Source: Bacteroidetes bacterium HGW-Bacteroidetes-4
GTDB taxonomy: Bacteria > Bacteroidota > Bacteroidia > Bacteroidales > SZUA-534
Direction: 5' to 3'
NCBI GenBank assembly: GCA_002840905.1
Contig: PHDD01000004.1
Location: 1 to 64,000, forward strand
DNA: 64,000 nt
Position 1 is the stretch's first letter. Each line of letters begins with the position of its first letter. The notes below the pieces were generated by a model that saw only the letters and a list, made by a program, of their open reading frames with translations, was not told where the DNA came from and did not search any database. The position numbers and the translations under genes were made by a program. Below, one piece after another: positions 1-10,443 of this stretch.

Positions 1-139
1 CGGGCTGCCATCCTATTGTTAATTGCCCATTGATAAATGATAATTGCTATTTGGCTGTGTACTGCATACTGTTGGCTGTTGGCTGAATCACTGGATAACA
101 AACAAAAAACTGCGAACTGCCCACTAATTTGCAGTTATT
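1..139. other. non-coding leader with degenerate heptamers
   Basis: No convincing gene. The stretch holds short 7-bp repeats, for example gttggct twice at 71-84 and tgcgaac/tgcccac at 111-124, leading into the longer array that follows. An open frame across 37-243 is only the repeat read as protein (low-complexity SLFTIH units) and is not accepted as a gene. Confidence 0.6.
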
Positions 140-237
140 CACTATTCGTTTTTCACTATTCACTTTTCACTATCCACTTTTCACTATTCACTATTCACTA
201 TTCACTTTTCACTTTTCACTATTCACTATTCACTATT
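140..237. repeat. heptanucleotide tandem repeat, 14 units
   Basis: Fourteen consecutive 7-bp units fill exactly 98 bp. Most are CACTATT or CACTTTT, with single variants CACTATC and CGTTTTT. A partial unit follows at 238-243. Seven is not a multiple of three in a gene sense and the array lies upstream of the giant surface-protein gene, so slippage would alter spacing rather than a coding frame. Heptameric short tandem repeats of this kind are known between genes in several bacterial phyla; a function here is not shown. Confidence 0.9.
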
Positions 238-358
238 CATTAATTTAATCTCTTAAAATTGAAAACTTACCGTCGCGAAATACGTTTAAGTAAAATATTT
301 TCACTTATTTCAGGTCGAAGTTTTTAAATTTGTGAAAAGTAACTTTTGCCGTACTTAA

Positions 359-3300
359 ATGCCCAATCGTATGAAAGCAACACATACTCCCTTAATAATT
401 CTCGTGCTTTTGCTGCTAAGCACCAGTGCTCTGAATGCCCAAACCAAATTCCTTGAAGAAGGCTTCGAAAACGGGGGAAGTATCCCTACGGGCTGGACCC
501 AGGTTAAAAAAACCGGCGATGCCACCTGGGCATTCATCAATGGCGGGGAAATACCCCCCGGAGACGAAACCCGCCTGCCACCCGCTGCTCATACGGGTGG
601 TTATAACGCATCATTTTTCAAAGCTACTGAAACATCCCACGAAACCTTTCTGATTTCACCGACTTTTAGTTTTGAGTTTGCCCAAAAACCCGAATTGCGC
701 TTTTGGTATGCCCAGTATTCCGATCAATTACCCAATCTGGAAACCGATAACAATAAGTTTAAAATCTATTACCGCTCGCCCCAGGAAGGCAATACCTGGT
801 TTTTGTTGAAAGAGTTGCCCCAACCTACCGAAGGCTGGGTGTTCGACTCGCTGCCCATTGCCGACAGCATCACCAATAAAAAATACACCCAGGTACAGTT
901 GGGCTTTTTAGGCATCAGCTCCACTGTAGGTTTTGGTTCCTGTATTGATGATATTCTTTTGGTTGAAACCGATACGGTAACCAAATACATCGAAAAAGTG
1001 TATGCTTCGCAACCCAACCTCGATATTATTCCTTCGGGCTCGAACAACAACCCCATACTACGGTTACGCTTCCCCGTACAGGGCAACGACGGCACCCTGC
1101 TACTCGATTCCCTTACGGTTACTGCCCTGGAACAGGCCGGTTCGGTGGTTGCCCCCAATGGGGTGAAACTGTACCACACCACCACCGAATACTTTACCAA
1201 CACCAACCCCATTGGCACACCCCAAAGCTTTGTCGATGGAAAAGCCGTATTCGGAAATATTAACCATGAATTGCCCTTTGGTAACAGCTATGTTTGGGTT
1301 ACTTACGATATTCCCGAAGATACCCAGCACGAATTCAAAAATGTAAAGGTAGATGCCAAAGTTGAAGCCAACAGCATTTTGGTAAACAATTCCTACTTTC
1401 CGCTTTCAGAACTAAACCCCAGCGGGTTCCGGCTTATCAACGAATCGCTGTTTTTCGACGACTTTGAGTCAGACAAAGGCTGGACCCTGATCGAAGAATT
1501 TCAACGGGCCACTCCTATAGGTGAAGGAGGGTTTTATCAGAACCCCGACCCCACTTACGCCAAAAGCGGGGTAACCGTTTTAGGAACCGACCTTACCGGA
1601 CTGGGTGACCATCATGGGGATTATGAGCCGGGACTTAGTCCCAACCAATACCAGGCCCTGACCCCAACCTTCGATTGCTCCTACTTTAAAGAATTGAACA
1701 TACAATATTACCGCTGGCTCAATGTAAACTTTGGCGATACCGCGGGCATCGATTATAGTTTGGATGGGGGCCTTACCTGGACCCGTTTTTGGCAAAGCAC
1801 CGGTTTGATAGCTGAGAGTGAATGGACGTTTAAACAACTCAGCCTTTCAAACCTGATTGACCGAAGCCCCAGTGTAACCCTGCGCTTTATCATGGGGCCC
1901 ACAGGTGCTTCCCAGTACCTGAGCGGCTGGAACATCGATAACTTTGCCCTTACCGGTACCTTTGTGAACGAAGACATTGGGGTAACTCAGGTGCTCGACC
2001 TTAGTTCGGGATGCGGGCACGTGGCCCCGGAACCCTTAACTGTTGTGGTTAAGAATTTTGGTTACGACGCCACCAACGACACCCTGCCCATAAAATACTC
2101 GCGCAACAACGGGGCAACCTGGGTTCACGACACCGTGTTCCGCAGCATCCCCCAGGGCGATACCATACATTATACCTTTAGCAATCTGGTCGATTTTACC
2201 ACACCCGGTGAACACACCCTACTGGTAAGCTCAAACCTGACGGGCGACGAGGACAGCCGGAACAACAGTACCAGTACATCCATCTACGTGTCACCAACCT
2301 ATACCCTTCCTTTTTACGAAAATTTTGAAGCCAACAACGGCTACTGGCGTTCTTTTGGGGCAAACAAAACCTGGAAACACGGAGCCCCCTCGGGCAGTAT
2401 GCTGAACAAATCGTTTTCGGGTACTAAATGCTGGGCCACCAACCTGAGCGGCGATTATCCCGACAACGATTCGGCCTGGCTCGAAAGCCCCTGCTTCGAC
2501 TTTACGGGCATCGACAAGCCCATCATCGATTTTATGCTTTGGGCCGGTGCCGAACCGGTAAACGATGGCCTGGCACTCTATTACAGCCTCGACGAAGGAG
2601 GCAGCTGGAACCTGGTCCCTGCCGAAGGAAGCTACGACTGGAACTGGTACAACGAACCGGCAGTAGCCTCGCTGGGACATGCCGGCTGGGACTCGGTGGG
2701 CAACACCTGGTTTAAGGCACGTCAAATTCTGCCCAACGATGTGGCCAACCACAGCCTGGTAAAATTCCGCTTTGTTTTTGCCTCGAACGACACCATAACC
2801 ACCAATGGCTTTGGTATCGACGACATACGCCTTTACAATGCGCCTGCCGACGCCGGAGTGACCGCCTTGTTATCGCCCGTAACCAGTTGCTCCCTGAGTG
2901 ATAATGAAGAACTCAGCATCCAGGTGAAAAACTTTGGCATACGGCCCATCACCGCAGCCGACACCCTGTTTGCCACACTTATTATTAATAATGAACTTAC
3001 CTATACCGATACATTTAATGTAGTTTCGCCCCTGGCAGTTAATGCCACAGCCAATTTTAGCTTTAGTGACCCGGCCAATATGTTCCGCAAAAAATGGTAC
3101 CACATAGTGGCCTATACCCGTTTACGGGGCGATACCGCTTTTTATACGGCCGGGGTTTACAACGACACCCTGCGCGACTCGGTTTATGTGATGGGCGAAC
3201 CCCTGTATTCCATTGGCCCCGATATTGGTACCTACAATGCCGATACCCTGATCCTCGATGGCGGGGTACATTCGGTAGGCGGAGCCAACTTTATTCACTA

Positions 3301-6300
3301 CAACTGGATATACGAAGGCAGGCCCGATAGTACTTCAACCATTATTGACGATCGCTATTTTGGCGTTCCCCCCTTCCCCACCGGCGAAGATTACATGACC
3401 TTTACCATTACTGTAGAGAACGATTCCGGATGTTTTGCCTACGATACCCTGCTTATTACAAAATCGCAGGTCGATATAGGAATTACTGCCATTACCGGAA
3501 TTACGGATGCCTGTATCAACGGACAGAATCAAAACCTGGAAGTAACTATCACCAACCACACCAGTGGGGGCAGCAGCTACACCATGCCCCAGGATACAAC
3601 CATTACCGTTGCCTACATGCTCGATGGTACTGCCGAAGAACCAACCATAGTTACCGAATCGTTTAATTTACTTGCCGACTTACTCCCGGGGGCATCGGTA
3701 AACTATACCTTCGACAGCCTGCCGGTTTACCCAACTGCAGGTACCTTTACGTTTACCGCCTATACGGTGGTGAATGCCGATTTGGATTACAGCAACGATA
3801 CCCTAAGCCAGACGGTAAGCATTTATCCCTTACCGAAAGTTGAGCTGGGTGCCGACAGCCTGATAAACATGCAGGCCGATACCCTTGTGCTGGATGCCGG
3901 TGCCGGATTTGATACCTACACCTGGAACGGTGTCTTGGGCACGCAAACTTATGCCATTCCCGATAAAGCCACCGCCTGGTACAAAGTTATAGTAAACGAC
4001 ACCAACAGTTGCGGTACCGCAGCCGATTCCCTGCTTGTTATATCTGATAACTGGCAACTGCTTTCCATCGACAATCCGGTGACCCAGTGTGAACCCTCGG
4101 CCAGCGAACAAATGACTATCACATTAAAAAACAAAAGTCCGAATACCTATACTACGGGTTATCAGCTACCAGCAACCATCGAATTTAACGAAACGGTAAT
4201 TAACGAAGCCCTTACCCTTCCGGTAGATTTGGCACCCGGCGAAAGCCTGGCTTACACCTTTAGCCCCGTGTTCGATTTGTCGGCTATTGGAACCTATACG
4301 CTTAAGGCCACGTTAAAACCTGTGCACGACTCAACCCAAACCGACAACCATTTATCGGCCACAGTAAATATCTGGGGGGTTAAGGATGTAGAGATTGGCC
4401 CCGACACCATAATTACCCAGCGGGCCGACACTTTATTATTTGATGCAGGGTTAGGCTTCCAGACTTATAACTGGCAGAATGGATCGACCGAAAGCAGTTT
4501 CAATGTTACCGAACAAACCAGCACCCGTTATTGGGTAGAGGTTACCGATTTCAACGGTTGCCCCTCATCGCGCGATACGGTACAAATTATATCCTACGAC
4601 CTGGCACTGGAAGAGCTGGTTTCGCCCGAACCCAAATGCGATATCAACAGCATTTCAAACATAAGCTTTAGCCTGGTGAATAACGGTTACGATGTAATTC
4701 CAACCGGGCAAAAAATCTATTTCAATTATTACCTGAACAGTGAAACGCCAACAGTATATGAATACACCCTGCCGTCGAACCTGTTCCCCTTCCAAAGCAA
4801 GCTGGTAAGTATTAACGAAACATTTGATCTCGATCCGCAACAAAGCTATACGTTTACCGTGTTTGCCGATTGGAATAAAGATTATTTTAACAGCAACGAC
4901 ACCTTGCACAGTTCGGTGTATCAGTTGCCACACCCAAACATCCAGCTGGGCGACGACATTTACACCACCCAGGCCGATACGGTATCGTTCAGTATTGCAA
5001 CGGGATACACCACGTATTACTGGCAAGACGGAAGTCGTGCTTCAACCTTTGATGTTACAAAAAAATACACAGCCAACTATTGGGTCGAAGTGCGTAATGC
5101 CTACGGATGTACCGATGCCGACACCCTGAAAATCTATACCTACGATATTGGAATAGCCTCTTTCGATAACCTGAATGCCTGTGAAGTTTCTGCTACCAAC
5201 GAGGTAAGTATTAACCTGCAGGTTATTGGCCAGGATACCCTGTATGCCGGTCAGCAGATTGGAGCTTCATACACCTTCGATGGTAACACAGTAAACGAAA
5301 CCATCACCTTAGACCACACCTTTGATAACCTGGCATATTATCCCTATACTTTTACTACTCCTTTTGCGGTTCCCGATACCGGAAACTACAGTATAACAGC
5401 AAGCGTAAGCCTGGTTAACGAAGTAAACACAACCAACAACGGGGCAGCTGCCAACTTCAGAATAGGTGCTTATCTGGTTAATTTACCCGATGACATAGTT
5501 ACCTACGAGAGTTCGGTAGTTATTGATGCAGGTAGTGGATTTGCATCTTATGCCTGGAATCATGGGCCAAGTACCCAAAGTGTTGAGCTTACCGAACCGG
5601 GAACCTATACGGTTACCACCACCGATATAAACGGCTGTGAAAGTTCCGACGCTATTTCCATCAAGTTTCTTAATCCGGCTTACGATGTGGTTTCAATCAT
5701 TGGGTTGGCCGACAGTTGCACGCGTTCAGTAACACAAAGTATTGCGGTTCAATTGAAAAATAACGGTAACGATACCATTTATGCCGATAGTGTAATTACC
5801 CTGCAATACAAAATAAACGGGGGAACAGCTATCCAGGAACCCTATCAGTTCACCGCCAATTTTGAACCCGGCAACGAACTGCTTATTCCTTTCGCTACCC
5901 CGTTAAACCTGATGAATACCGGCAGCTATACAGTAACTGCTTTTGTTACTATTGGCTCACGAACTTCATCGATCGACACAACGGTTCAAACCTTTGGACT
6001 ACCAGAGCTAAATCTACCAGCCGATACCAGCACCTATGCCAATTCGCTGGAACTGGATGCCGGTAGCGGGTTCGAAAATTACCTGTGGAATACCGGGGAA
6101 CTGACCCAAACCAAAGAAGTAACGGAAGATGGCAGCTACACAGTTACGGTTACCAATGCAAATACCTGTAGCAATTCGGCCACCATTGAAGTGTTCTTTA
6201 TTAAACCCCAGTATAACATTACCGAAATACTGGGACTGGCCGATGGCTGCGAAAACACCAGCAGTGAAAACCTTTCGTTTGTACTCAGGAATGATGGGAA

Positions 6301-7525
6301 CGACATTATTTATGCCGACAGCACGCTCAATATTGTTTATCAGATAAACGAGAACAACCCGGTGGCCGAACAATTTACCTTTGTGGCAAATCTGGGACCC
6401 GAACAGGAAGTTACCATACCTTTTGCAACCCCACTCAACTTATCATCAGTGGACAGCTACGAAATTCAGGTTTGGATACCATTTGGACAAAGTACTTCCG
6501 AAGCTGATACCACAATAAATACCTGGGGTTATCCTGAAGTAAACCTTGGACCGGATAAGGAATCGATTGCTGATTCAGAACTCCTGGATGCCGGTGAAGG
6601 TTTTGCCACCTACCTGTGGAGTACCGGAGCCACCAGTAGAACCATCGAAGTTAATACCAATGGCAGCTACTGGGTCGAAGTGGCCAATACCCACGGATGT
6701 ACCGACCGCGACACCCTCAGCATTCTATTCCACCCCATCAAATTGGAAATTTTCCAATTTACCAGTCCTTTGTTAGGTTGTGGTTCACTGAACGACGAAG
6801 TGAAAATGGTGGTTAAAAACACTGGTCTTAAGGAAGTAGCTCCCAACACAGTAATTAGTCTGGGTTACCAGTTTGGCGATGGAGAACGGGTAAATGAAAC
6901 CACGCAGTTTGCCAATGCCATGCAGCCCAATGCCAACCTTAGCTGGACCTTTGATGAACTGCTTGAGGAACAAATTCCCGGAACCTATACCCTTAAACTC
7001 TTTGTTGGACTCGAAGACAAAGATCTGGATACCGATGAATATGCAATCACTATTTTTGAAGCACCGGTTTTCTTTGACGGACAAGATACCATTGAGGTAG
7101 CAGCTTATCCTTACGAATTAAATCCCAACGTAACAGCAACTACCTACGAGTGGAATACCGGAGCCACCAGTACCACCATCAGTGTTTCTGAAGATGGAAA
7201 GTACACCTTGACCATAACCCAGGATAATACCTGTACTTATGAAGGTTCGGTAGTTGTGGAAAAAATTACGGGTATTGCTGATGCCTGGGGAGAAGATATA
7301 AAAGTATTCCCGGTTCCGGTGGAGCATGAACTGCTGATAAATATCCCCGAACACTATGGAATAGTGAGCATTCAACTAAACGACATCAACGGAAAACTCC
7401 TGTACTACAACAAAAAAGCCCGACTAAACGAAGTAATTACGTTTGAAAATTGGGAACAGGGTATTTATCTATTGCGGATAACGAACAACGAAAAAACCAT
7501 AAACTATCAGCTTATAAAACATTAA
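359..7525 (+). CDS. giant T9SS-exported multidomain surface protein
   Basis: A 2388-aa secreted protein. It starts with a signal peptide (hydrophobic core about residues 12-25, ending in NAQ); ATG at 371 (residue 5) is an equally good start. Next come a MAM/choice-of-anchor-J-like jelly roll (about 30-205) and a beta-sandwich (about 210-365) resembling the N-terminal domain of Bacteroidetes BNR sialidases. Two further jelly rolls follow (about 368-540 and 650-830). The rest alternates CARDB-like modules with eight Ig/PKD-like repeats. These open with VELGAD/VNLPDD-type strands and carry YxWxxG and GxYxVxVT..GC motifs. The C-terminus is a T9SS type A sorting domain (VFPVPVEHEL, then GIYLLRITNNE and a basic tail). 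It is probably an adhesin or matrix protein. No catalytic domain is visible. It is monocistronic with its own terminator. Confidence 0.88.
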   Translation: MPNRMKATHTPLIILVLLLLSTSALNAQTKFLEEGFENGGSIPTGWTQVKKTGDATWAFINGGEIPPGDETRLPPAAHTGGYNASFFKATETSHETFLISPTFSFEFAQKPELRFWYAQYSDQLPNLETDNNKFKIYYRSPQEGNTWFLLKELPQPTEGWVFDSLPIADSITNKKYTQVQLGFLGISSTVGFGSCIDDILLVETDTVTKYIEKVYASQPNLDIIPSGSNNNPILRLRFPVQGNDGTLLLDSLTVTALEQAGSVVAPNGVKLYHTTTEYFTNTNPIGTPQSFVDGKAVFGNINHELPFGNSYVWVTYDIPEDTQHEFKNVKVDAKVEANSILVNNSYFPLSELNPSGFRLINESLFFDDFESDKGWTLIEEFQRATPIGEGGFYQNPDPTYAKSGVTVLGTDLTGLGDHHGDYEPGLSPNQYQALTPTFDCSYFKELNIQYYRWLNVNFGDTAGIDYSLDGGLTWTRFWQSTGLIAESEWTFKQLSLSNLIDRSPSVTLRFIMGPTGASQYLSGWNIDNFALTGTFVNEDIGVTQVLDLSSGCGHVAPEPLTVVVKNFGYDATNDTLPIKYSRNNGATWVHDTVFRSIPQGDTIHYTFSNLVDFTTPGEHTLLVSSNLTGDEDSRNNSTSTSIYVSPTYTLPFYENFEANNGYWRSFGANKTWKHGAPSGSMLNKSFSGTKCWATNLSGDYPDNDSAWLESPCFDFTGIDKPIIDFMLWAGAEPVNDGLALYYSLDEGGSWNLVPAEGSYDWNWYNEPAVASLGHAGWDSVGNTWFKARQILPNDVANHSLVKFRFVFASNDTITTNGFGIDDIRLYNAPADAGVTALLSPVTSCSLSDNEELSIQVKNFGIRPITAADTLFATLIINNELTYTDTFNVVSPLAVNATANFSFSDPANMFRKKWYHIVAYTRLRGDTAFYTAGVYNDTLRDSVYVMGEPLYSIGPDIGTYNADTLILDGGVHSVGGANFIHYNWIYEGRPDSTSTIIDDRYFGVPPFPTGEDYMTFTITVENDSGCFAYDTLLITKSQVDIGITAITGITDACINGQNQNLEVTITNHTSGGSSYTMPQDTTITVAYMLDGTAEEPTIVTESFNLLADLLPGASVNYTFDSLPVYPTAGTFTFTAYTVVNADLDYSNDTLSQTVSIYPLPKVELGADSLINMQADTLVLDAGAGFDTYTWNGVLGTQTYAIPDKATAWYKVIVNDTNSCGTAADSLLVISDNWQLLSIDNPVTQCEPSASEQMTITLKNKSPNTYTTGYQLPATIEFNETVINEALTLPVDLAPGESLAYTFSPVFDLSAIGTYTLKATLKPVHDSTQTDNHLSATVNIWGVKDVEIGPDTIITQRADTLLFDAGLGFQTYNWQNGSTESSFNVTEQTSTRYWVEVTDFNGCPSSRDTVQIISYDLALEELVSPEPKCDINSISNISFSLVNNGYDVIPTGQKIYFNYYLNSETPTVYEYTLPSNLFPFQSKLVSINETFDLDPQQSYTFTVFADWNKDYFNSNDTLHSSVYQLPHPNIQLGDDIYTTQADTVSFSIATGYTTYYWQDGSRASTFDVTKKYTANYWVEVRNAYGCTDADTLKIYTYDIGIASFDNLNACEVSATNEVSINLQVIGQDTLYAGQQIGASYTFDGNTVNETITLDHTFDNLAYYPYTFTTPFAVPDTGNYSITASVSLVNEVNTTNNGAAANFRIGAYLVNLPDDIVTYESSVVIDAGSGFASYAWNHGPSTQSVELTEPGTYTVTTTDINGCESSDAISIKFLNPAYDVVSIIGLADSCTRSVTQSIAVQLKNNGNDTIYADSVITLQYKINGGTAIQEPYQFTANFEPGNELLIPFATPLNLMNTGSYTVTAFVTIGSRTSSIDTTVQTFGLPELNLPADTSTYANSLELDAGSGFENYLWNTGELTQTKEVTEDGSYTVTVTNANTCSNSATIEVFFIKPQYNITEILGLADGCENTSSENLSFVLRNDGNDIIYADSTLNIVYQINENNPVAEQFTFVANLGPEQEVTIPFATPLNLSSVDSYEIQVWIPFGQSTSEADTTINTWGYPEVNLGPDKESIADSELLDAGEGFATYLWSTGATSRTIEVNTNGSYWVEVANTHGCTDRDTLSILFHPIKLEIFQFTSPLLGCGSLNDEVKMVVKNTGLKEVAPNTVISLGYQFGDGERVNETTQFANAMQPNANLSWTFDELLEEQIPGTYTLKLFVGLEDKDLDTDEYAITIFEAPVFFDGQDTIEVAAYPYELNPNVTATTYEWNTGATSTTISVSEDGKYTLTITQDNTCTYEGSVVVEKITGIADAWGEDIKVFPVPVEHELLINIPEHYGIVSIQLNDINGKLLYYNKKARLNEVITFENWEQGIYLLRITNNEKTINYQLIKH

Positions 7526-7533
7526 AAGCAAAG

Positions 7534-7554
7534 AGCCCCGCAAGGGGCTTTTTT
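7534..7554 (+). terminator. intrinsic terminator after the surface-protein gene
   Basis: Stem AGCCCC/GGGGCT with a GCAA tetraloop is followed by a run of six T, 9 bp after the TAA stop. Confidence 0.9.
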
Positions 7555-7721
7555 CATAGGGTACTATCCTCTAAATGGTTACTTTAACCAACTTTCAAAT
7601 TGAAAGCAAAACCATGACTTTCGTTTCATAAAATCCTGTTATTAAATATATCGTTAAACTTCATCCTTCCTTCCAAAATGGTTATAATTGCAGCGAAATT
7701 GAAAGCAGACATACAAGTGCT

Positions 7722-9041
7722 ATGAGTAAAACACCAATTGATTTCGATACTGTTTCTACCATACTAAACCAATCAAACATTCAGGATTTAGGAACCGCTA
7801 CCATACGCGAAATTGTGGGCATTGTAAATAAAATTGAAGAAGCTACCGGCACACAATTCATCCGGATGGAAATGGGAGTCCCCGGACTTAAGCCGCCTCA
7901 GGTAGGTGTTCAGGCTGAGATAGAAGCCCTAAAACGGGGAGTAGGCTCCGACTACCCCATGCTCGACGGAATTAAACCCCTGAAAGACGAAACCTCAAAA
8001 TTCATTAAGAACTTTATGAATATTGAGATTAGTCCGGTTAATTGCATTCCTACGGTTGGTTCCATGCAGGGAGGATATGCTGCTTTTATGCTGGTGAGCA
8101 ACTTGCATAAGGAACGCGACACTGCACTGTTTATCGATCCCGGTTTCTCGGTTCAAAAAACCCAGTTCAAGGTAATGGGCCACAAATACACCAATTTTGA
8201 TGTGTATAATTACCGTGGATCAAAATTACGCAACAAGCTGGAAGCATTGGTGAGTAAGGGAAATATCAACTCCATCATCTATTCCAACCCAAACAATCCC
8301 TCATGGATTTGTTTTACCGAAGAAGAACTAAAAATTATTGGCGATATAGCCAATAAATACGATATTATTGTGCTTGAAGACCTGGCTTATTTTGGTATGG
8401 ACTTTCGTCGCGACCTTTCAAAACCGGGACAACCACCTTACCAGGCTACAGTAGCATCGTACACCAACAATTATATGCTGATGATATCGAGTTCAAAAGC
8501 ATTTAGTTATGCTGGTCAACGTCTGGGAATGGTTTGTATTTCCGATTCGTTATACTGTCGTGAATATTCTCAGCTAAAAGAACGCTTTGGTGTAGCACAA
8601 CTGGGCTATACCTTTGTACAACGCCTTATTTATACTTTAAGCAGCGGTGTTTGTCATACGGCACAGTACGGACTGGCAGCCATATTTAAAGCGGCCAATG
8701 AGGGAACTTTCGATTTTGTAAACGAAGTACGCACTTACGGAGAGCGGGCTTCCATTATGAAGCGCATCTTTACCGAAAATGGGTTTAAACTGGTTTACGA
8801 TAAAGACATTGACCAGGAACTGGCCGATGGATTTTACTTTACCATCTCATATCCGGGCATGCAAAGTGGTGAATTAATAAAGCATTTGATGTATTATGGA
8901 ATAAGTGCCATTGGCTTGATTACCTGTGGCAGCGAGCGAACCGAAGGCCTTCGGGCTTGTGTGAGTCATGTGAACCCTTTGCAATTCCCTGAATTGGAAG
9001 CACGGGCGAAACAATTTCATCACGATTTTCCGCTTGCATAA
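7722..9041 (+). CDS. PLP-dependent aminotransferase, class I/II
   Basis: A 439-aa fold-type I aminotransferase. The signature residues are visible: SNPNNP at 188-193, VLED with the pyridine-nitrogen Asp at 220, and ISSSKAFSYAGQR with the PLP-binding Lys at 259 and an arginine at 267. There is no signal peptide, so it is cytoplasmic. It lies 60 bp upstream of a ferredoxin and three 2-oxoacid:ferredoxin oxidoreductase subunits on the same strand. This suggests that it makes the 2-oxoacid (branched-chain or glutamate-linked) that the complex then oxidises. Substrate cannot be read from sequence. Length and motifs look complete. Confidence 0.88.
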   Translation: MSKTPIDFDTVSTILNQSNIQDLGTATIREIVGIVNKIEEATGTQFIRMEMGVPGLKPPQVGVQAEIEALKRGVGSDYPMLDGIKPLKDETSKFIKNFMNIEISPVNCIPTVGSMQGGYAAFMLVSNLHKERDTALFIDPGFSVQKTQFKVMGHKYTNFDVYNYRGSKLRNKLEALVSKGNINSIIYSNPNNPSWICFTEEELKIIGDIANKYDIIVLEDLAYFGMDFRRDLSKPGQPPYQATVASYTNNYMLMISSSKAFSYAGQRLGMVCISDSLYCREYSQLKERFGVAQLGYTFVQRLIYTLSSGVCHTAQYGLAAIFKAANEGTFDFVNEVRTYGERASIMKRIFTENGFKLVYDKDIDQELADGFYFTISYPGMQSGELIKHLMYYGISAIGLITCGSERTEGLRACVSHVNPLQFPELEARAKQFHHDFPLA

Positions 9042-9101
9042 TTTTAGCTAATTTTAAGGAATGAAAATCCTTCGATATAAATAACGCAAAAATCAAAGAA
9101 T

Positions 9102-9326
9102 ATGGCAAAAGTCAGAGGGGCTATTGTAGTTGACATTGAAAAGTGCAAAGGTTGCGGAGTATGCGTAACAGCTTGCCCTACCAATGTAATTCAATTAGCC
9201 AAACAAGTAAATGGAAAAGGATACAATTATGCGTACATGGAAAACCCGGAAGCTTGTACCGGTTGTGCCAATTGTGCCCTGGTTTGTCCCGATACAGTTA
9301 TTGAAGTATACCGGGTAAAAGTTTAG
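9102..9326 (+). CDS. 2x[4Fe-4S] ferredoxin subunit of 2-oxoacid oxidoreductase
   Basis: A 74-aa bacterial-type ferredoxin with two complete cluster motifs, CKGCGVCVTACP and CTGCANCALVCP. It corresponds to the delta subunit (KorD/VorD type) that carries electrons from the TPP centre to soluble ferredoxin. It begins 26 bp before the alpha-subunit gene and must be co-transcribed with it. It might also act as a free ferredoxin, but the conserved order with alpha, beta and gamma genes favours the subunit role. Confidence 0.92.
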   Translation: MAKVRGAIVVDIEKCKGCGVCVTACPTNVIQLAKQVNGKGYNYAYMENPEACTGCANCALVCPDTVIEVYRVKV

Positions 9327-9352
9327 TTTTAAGAAATAAAAAACATAATGTA

Positions 9353-10441
9353 ATGGGTGAATTAAAATTAATGAAAGGGAATGAGGTAATAGCCGAAGCG
9401 GCCATCCGTTATGGAGCCGATGGTTATTTTGGATACCCGATTACCCCTCAATCCGAAATTATGGAAACCCTTATGGCTCAAAAGCCTTGGGAAACTACAG
9501 GAATGGTGGTTCTCCAGGCCGAAAGCGAAGTGGCTTCCATCAATATGTTATATGGTGGTGCTGCCTGCGGAAAGCGGGTAATGACTTCATCGTCGAGCCC
9601 CGGACTCAGTTTAATGCTGGAAGGTGTTAGTTATTTAGCTGGTGCTGAACTCCCCTGCCTGCTGGTTAATGTGGTTCGTGGAGGACCAGGCTTGGGTACC
9701 ATTCAACCTTCACAGGCCGACTACTTTCAGGCAACCAAAGGCGGTGGCCATGGCGACTACCAGATTATTGTACTGGCTCCCGCATCGGTTCAGGAAATGA
9801 ACGACTTTGTAGGTCTGGGCTTCGATTTAGCCTTTAAATACCGCATTCCATCGCTAATTCTTTCCGACGGTGTAATTGGACAGATGATGGAAAAAGTGGA
9901 AGTGAGCGATTACAAACCCCGCTGGACCGACGAAGAAATTCAAAAAATTAGCGGAAGCTGGGCAACCACAGGAAAAACTAAAAACCGCGAACGCCATATT
10001 GCTACCTCGCTCGATTTGCAGGCTGAAAAAATGGAAGAACACAACCACAAACTTCAGGCAAAATATCGCGAGATTGAAAAAAACGAAGTGCGTTACGAAG
10101 AATTCCAGACCGATGATGCTGAATACCTGCTGGTGGCTTATGGTTCCTCAGCTCGTATCTGCCAAAAATCAGTTACGCTGCTGCGTCAGAAAGGTATTAA
10201 AGTGGGACTGCTTCGTCCAATTACTGTGTGGCCTTTCCCAAGCCAACGCATTGCCGAACTGGCGAACCAGGTTAAAGGAATGCTGGCCGTTGAAATGAGT
10301 GCCGGACAAATGGTAATGGACGTTAAACTGGCTGTTAACGGAAAAATACCCGTAAGCCATTTTGGACGCTATGGAGGCGTTGTTCATTCGCCCGGCGAAG
10401 TGGTTGAAGCGTTTGAAAAACAATTTTTAGGAGGAAAATAA
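9353..10441 (+). CDS. vorB: 2-oxoacid:ferredoxin oxidoreductase alpha subunit (VorB/KorA type)
   Basis: A 362-aa alpha subunit of a CoA-acylating 2-oxoacid:ferredoxin oxidoreductase. The N-terminal pyrimidine-binding domain has the GYPITPQSEI motif at about residues 28-37, followed by a transketolase-C-like domain near the end. The family in Bacteroidota is usually named 3-methyl-2-oxobutanoate dehydrogenase subunit VorB, although 2-oxoglutarate is an alternative substrate. With the neighbouring subunits it would form acyl-CoA, CO2 and reduced ferredoxin. It is followed after 2 bp by the beta-subunit gene, indicating translational coupling. Confidence 0.92.
   Translation: MGELKLMKGNEVIAEAAIRYGADGYFGYPITPQSEIMETLMAQKPWETTGMVVLQAESEVASINMLYGGAACGKRVMTSSSSPGLSLMLEGVSYLAGAELPCLLVNVVRGGPGLGTIQPSQADYFQATKGGGHGDYQIIVLAPASVQEMNDFVGLGFDLAFKYRIPSLILSDGVIGQMMEKVEVSDYKPRWTDEEIQKISGSWATTGKTKNRERHIATSLDLQAEKMEEHNHKLQAKYREIEKNEVRYEEFQTDDAEYLLVAYGSSARICQKSVTLLRQKGIKVGLLRPITVWPFPSQRIAELANQVKGMLAVEMSAGQMVMDVKLAVNGKIPVSHFGRYGGVVHSPGEVVEAFEKQFLGGK
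10432..10437 (+). promoter_or_regulatory. strong Shine-Dalgarno for the beta subunit
   Basis: AGGAGG lies inside the last codons of the alpha-subunit gene, about 6 bp before the beta-subunit ATG at 10444. Such purine-rich sites are uncommon in Bacteroidota, so it supports the chosen start. Confidence 0.75.
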
Positions 10442-10443
10442 TC

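Noticed and set aside
37-243. 68-aa open frame over the heptamer array
   Set aside because: It is the tandem repeat read as low-complexity protein with no independent coding signal.
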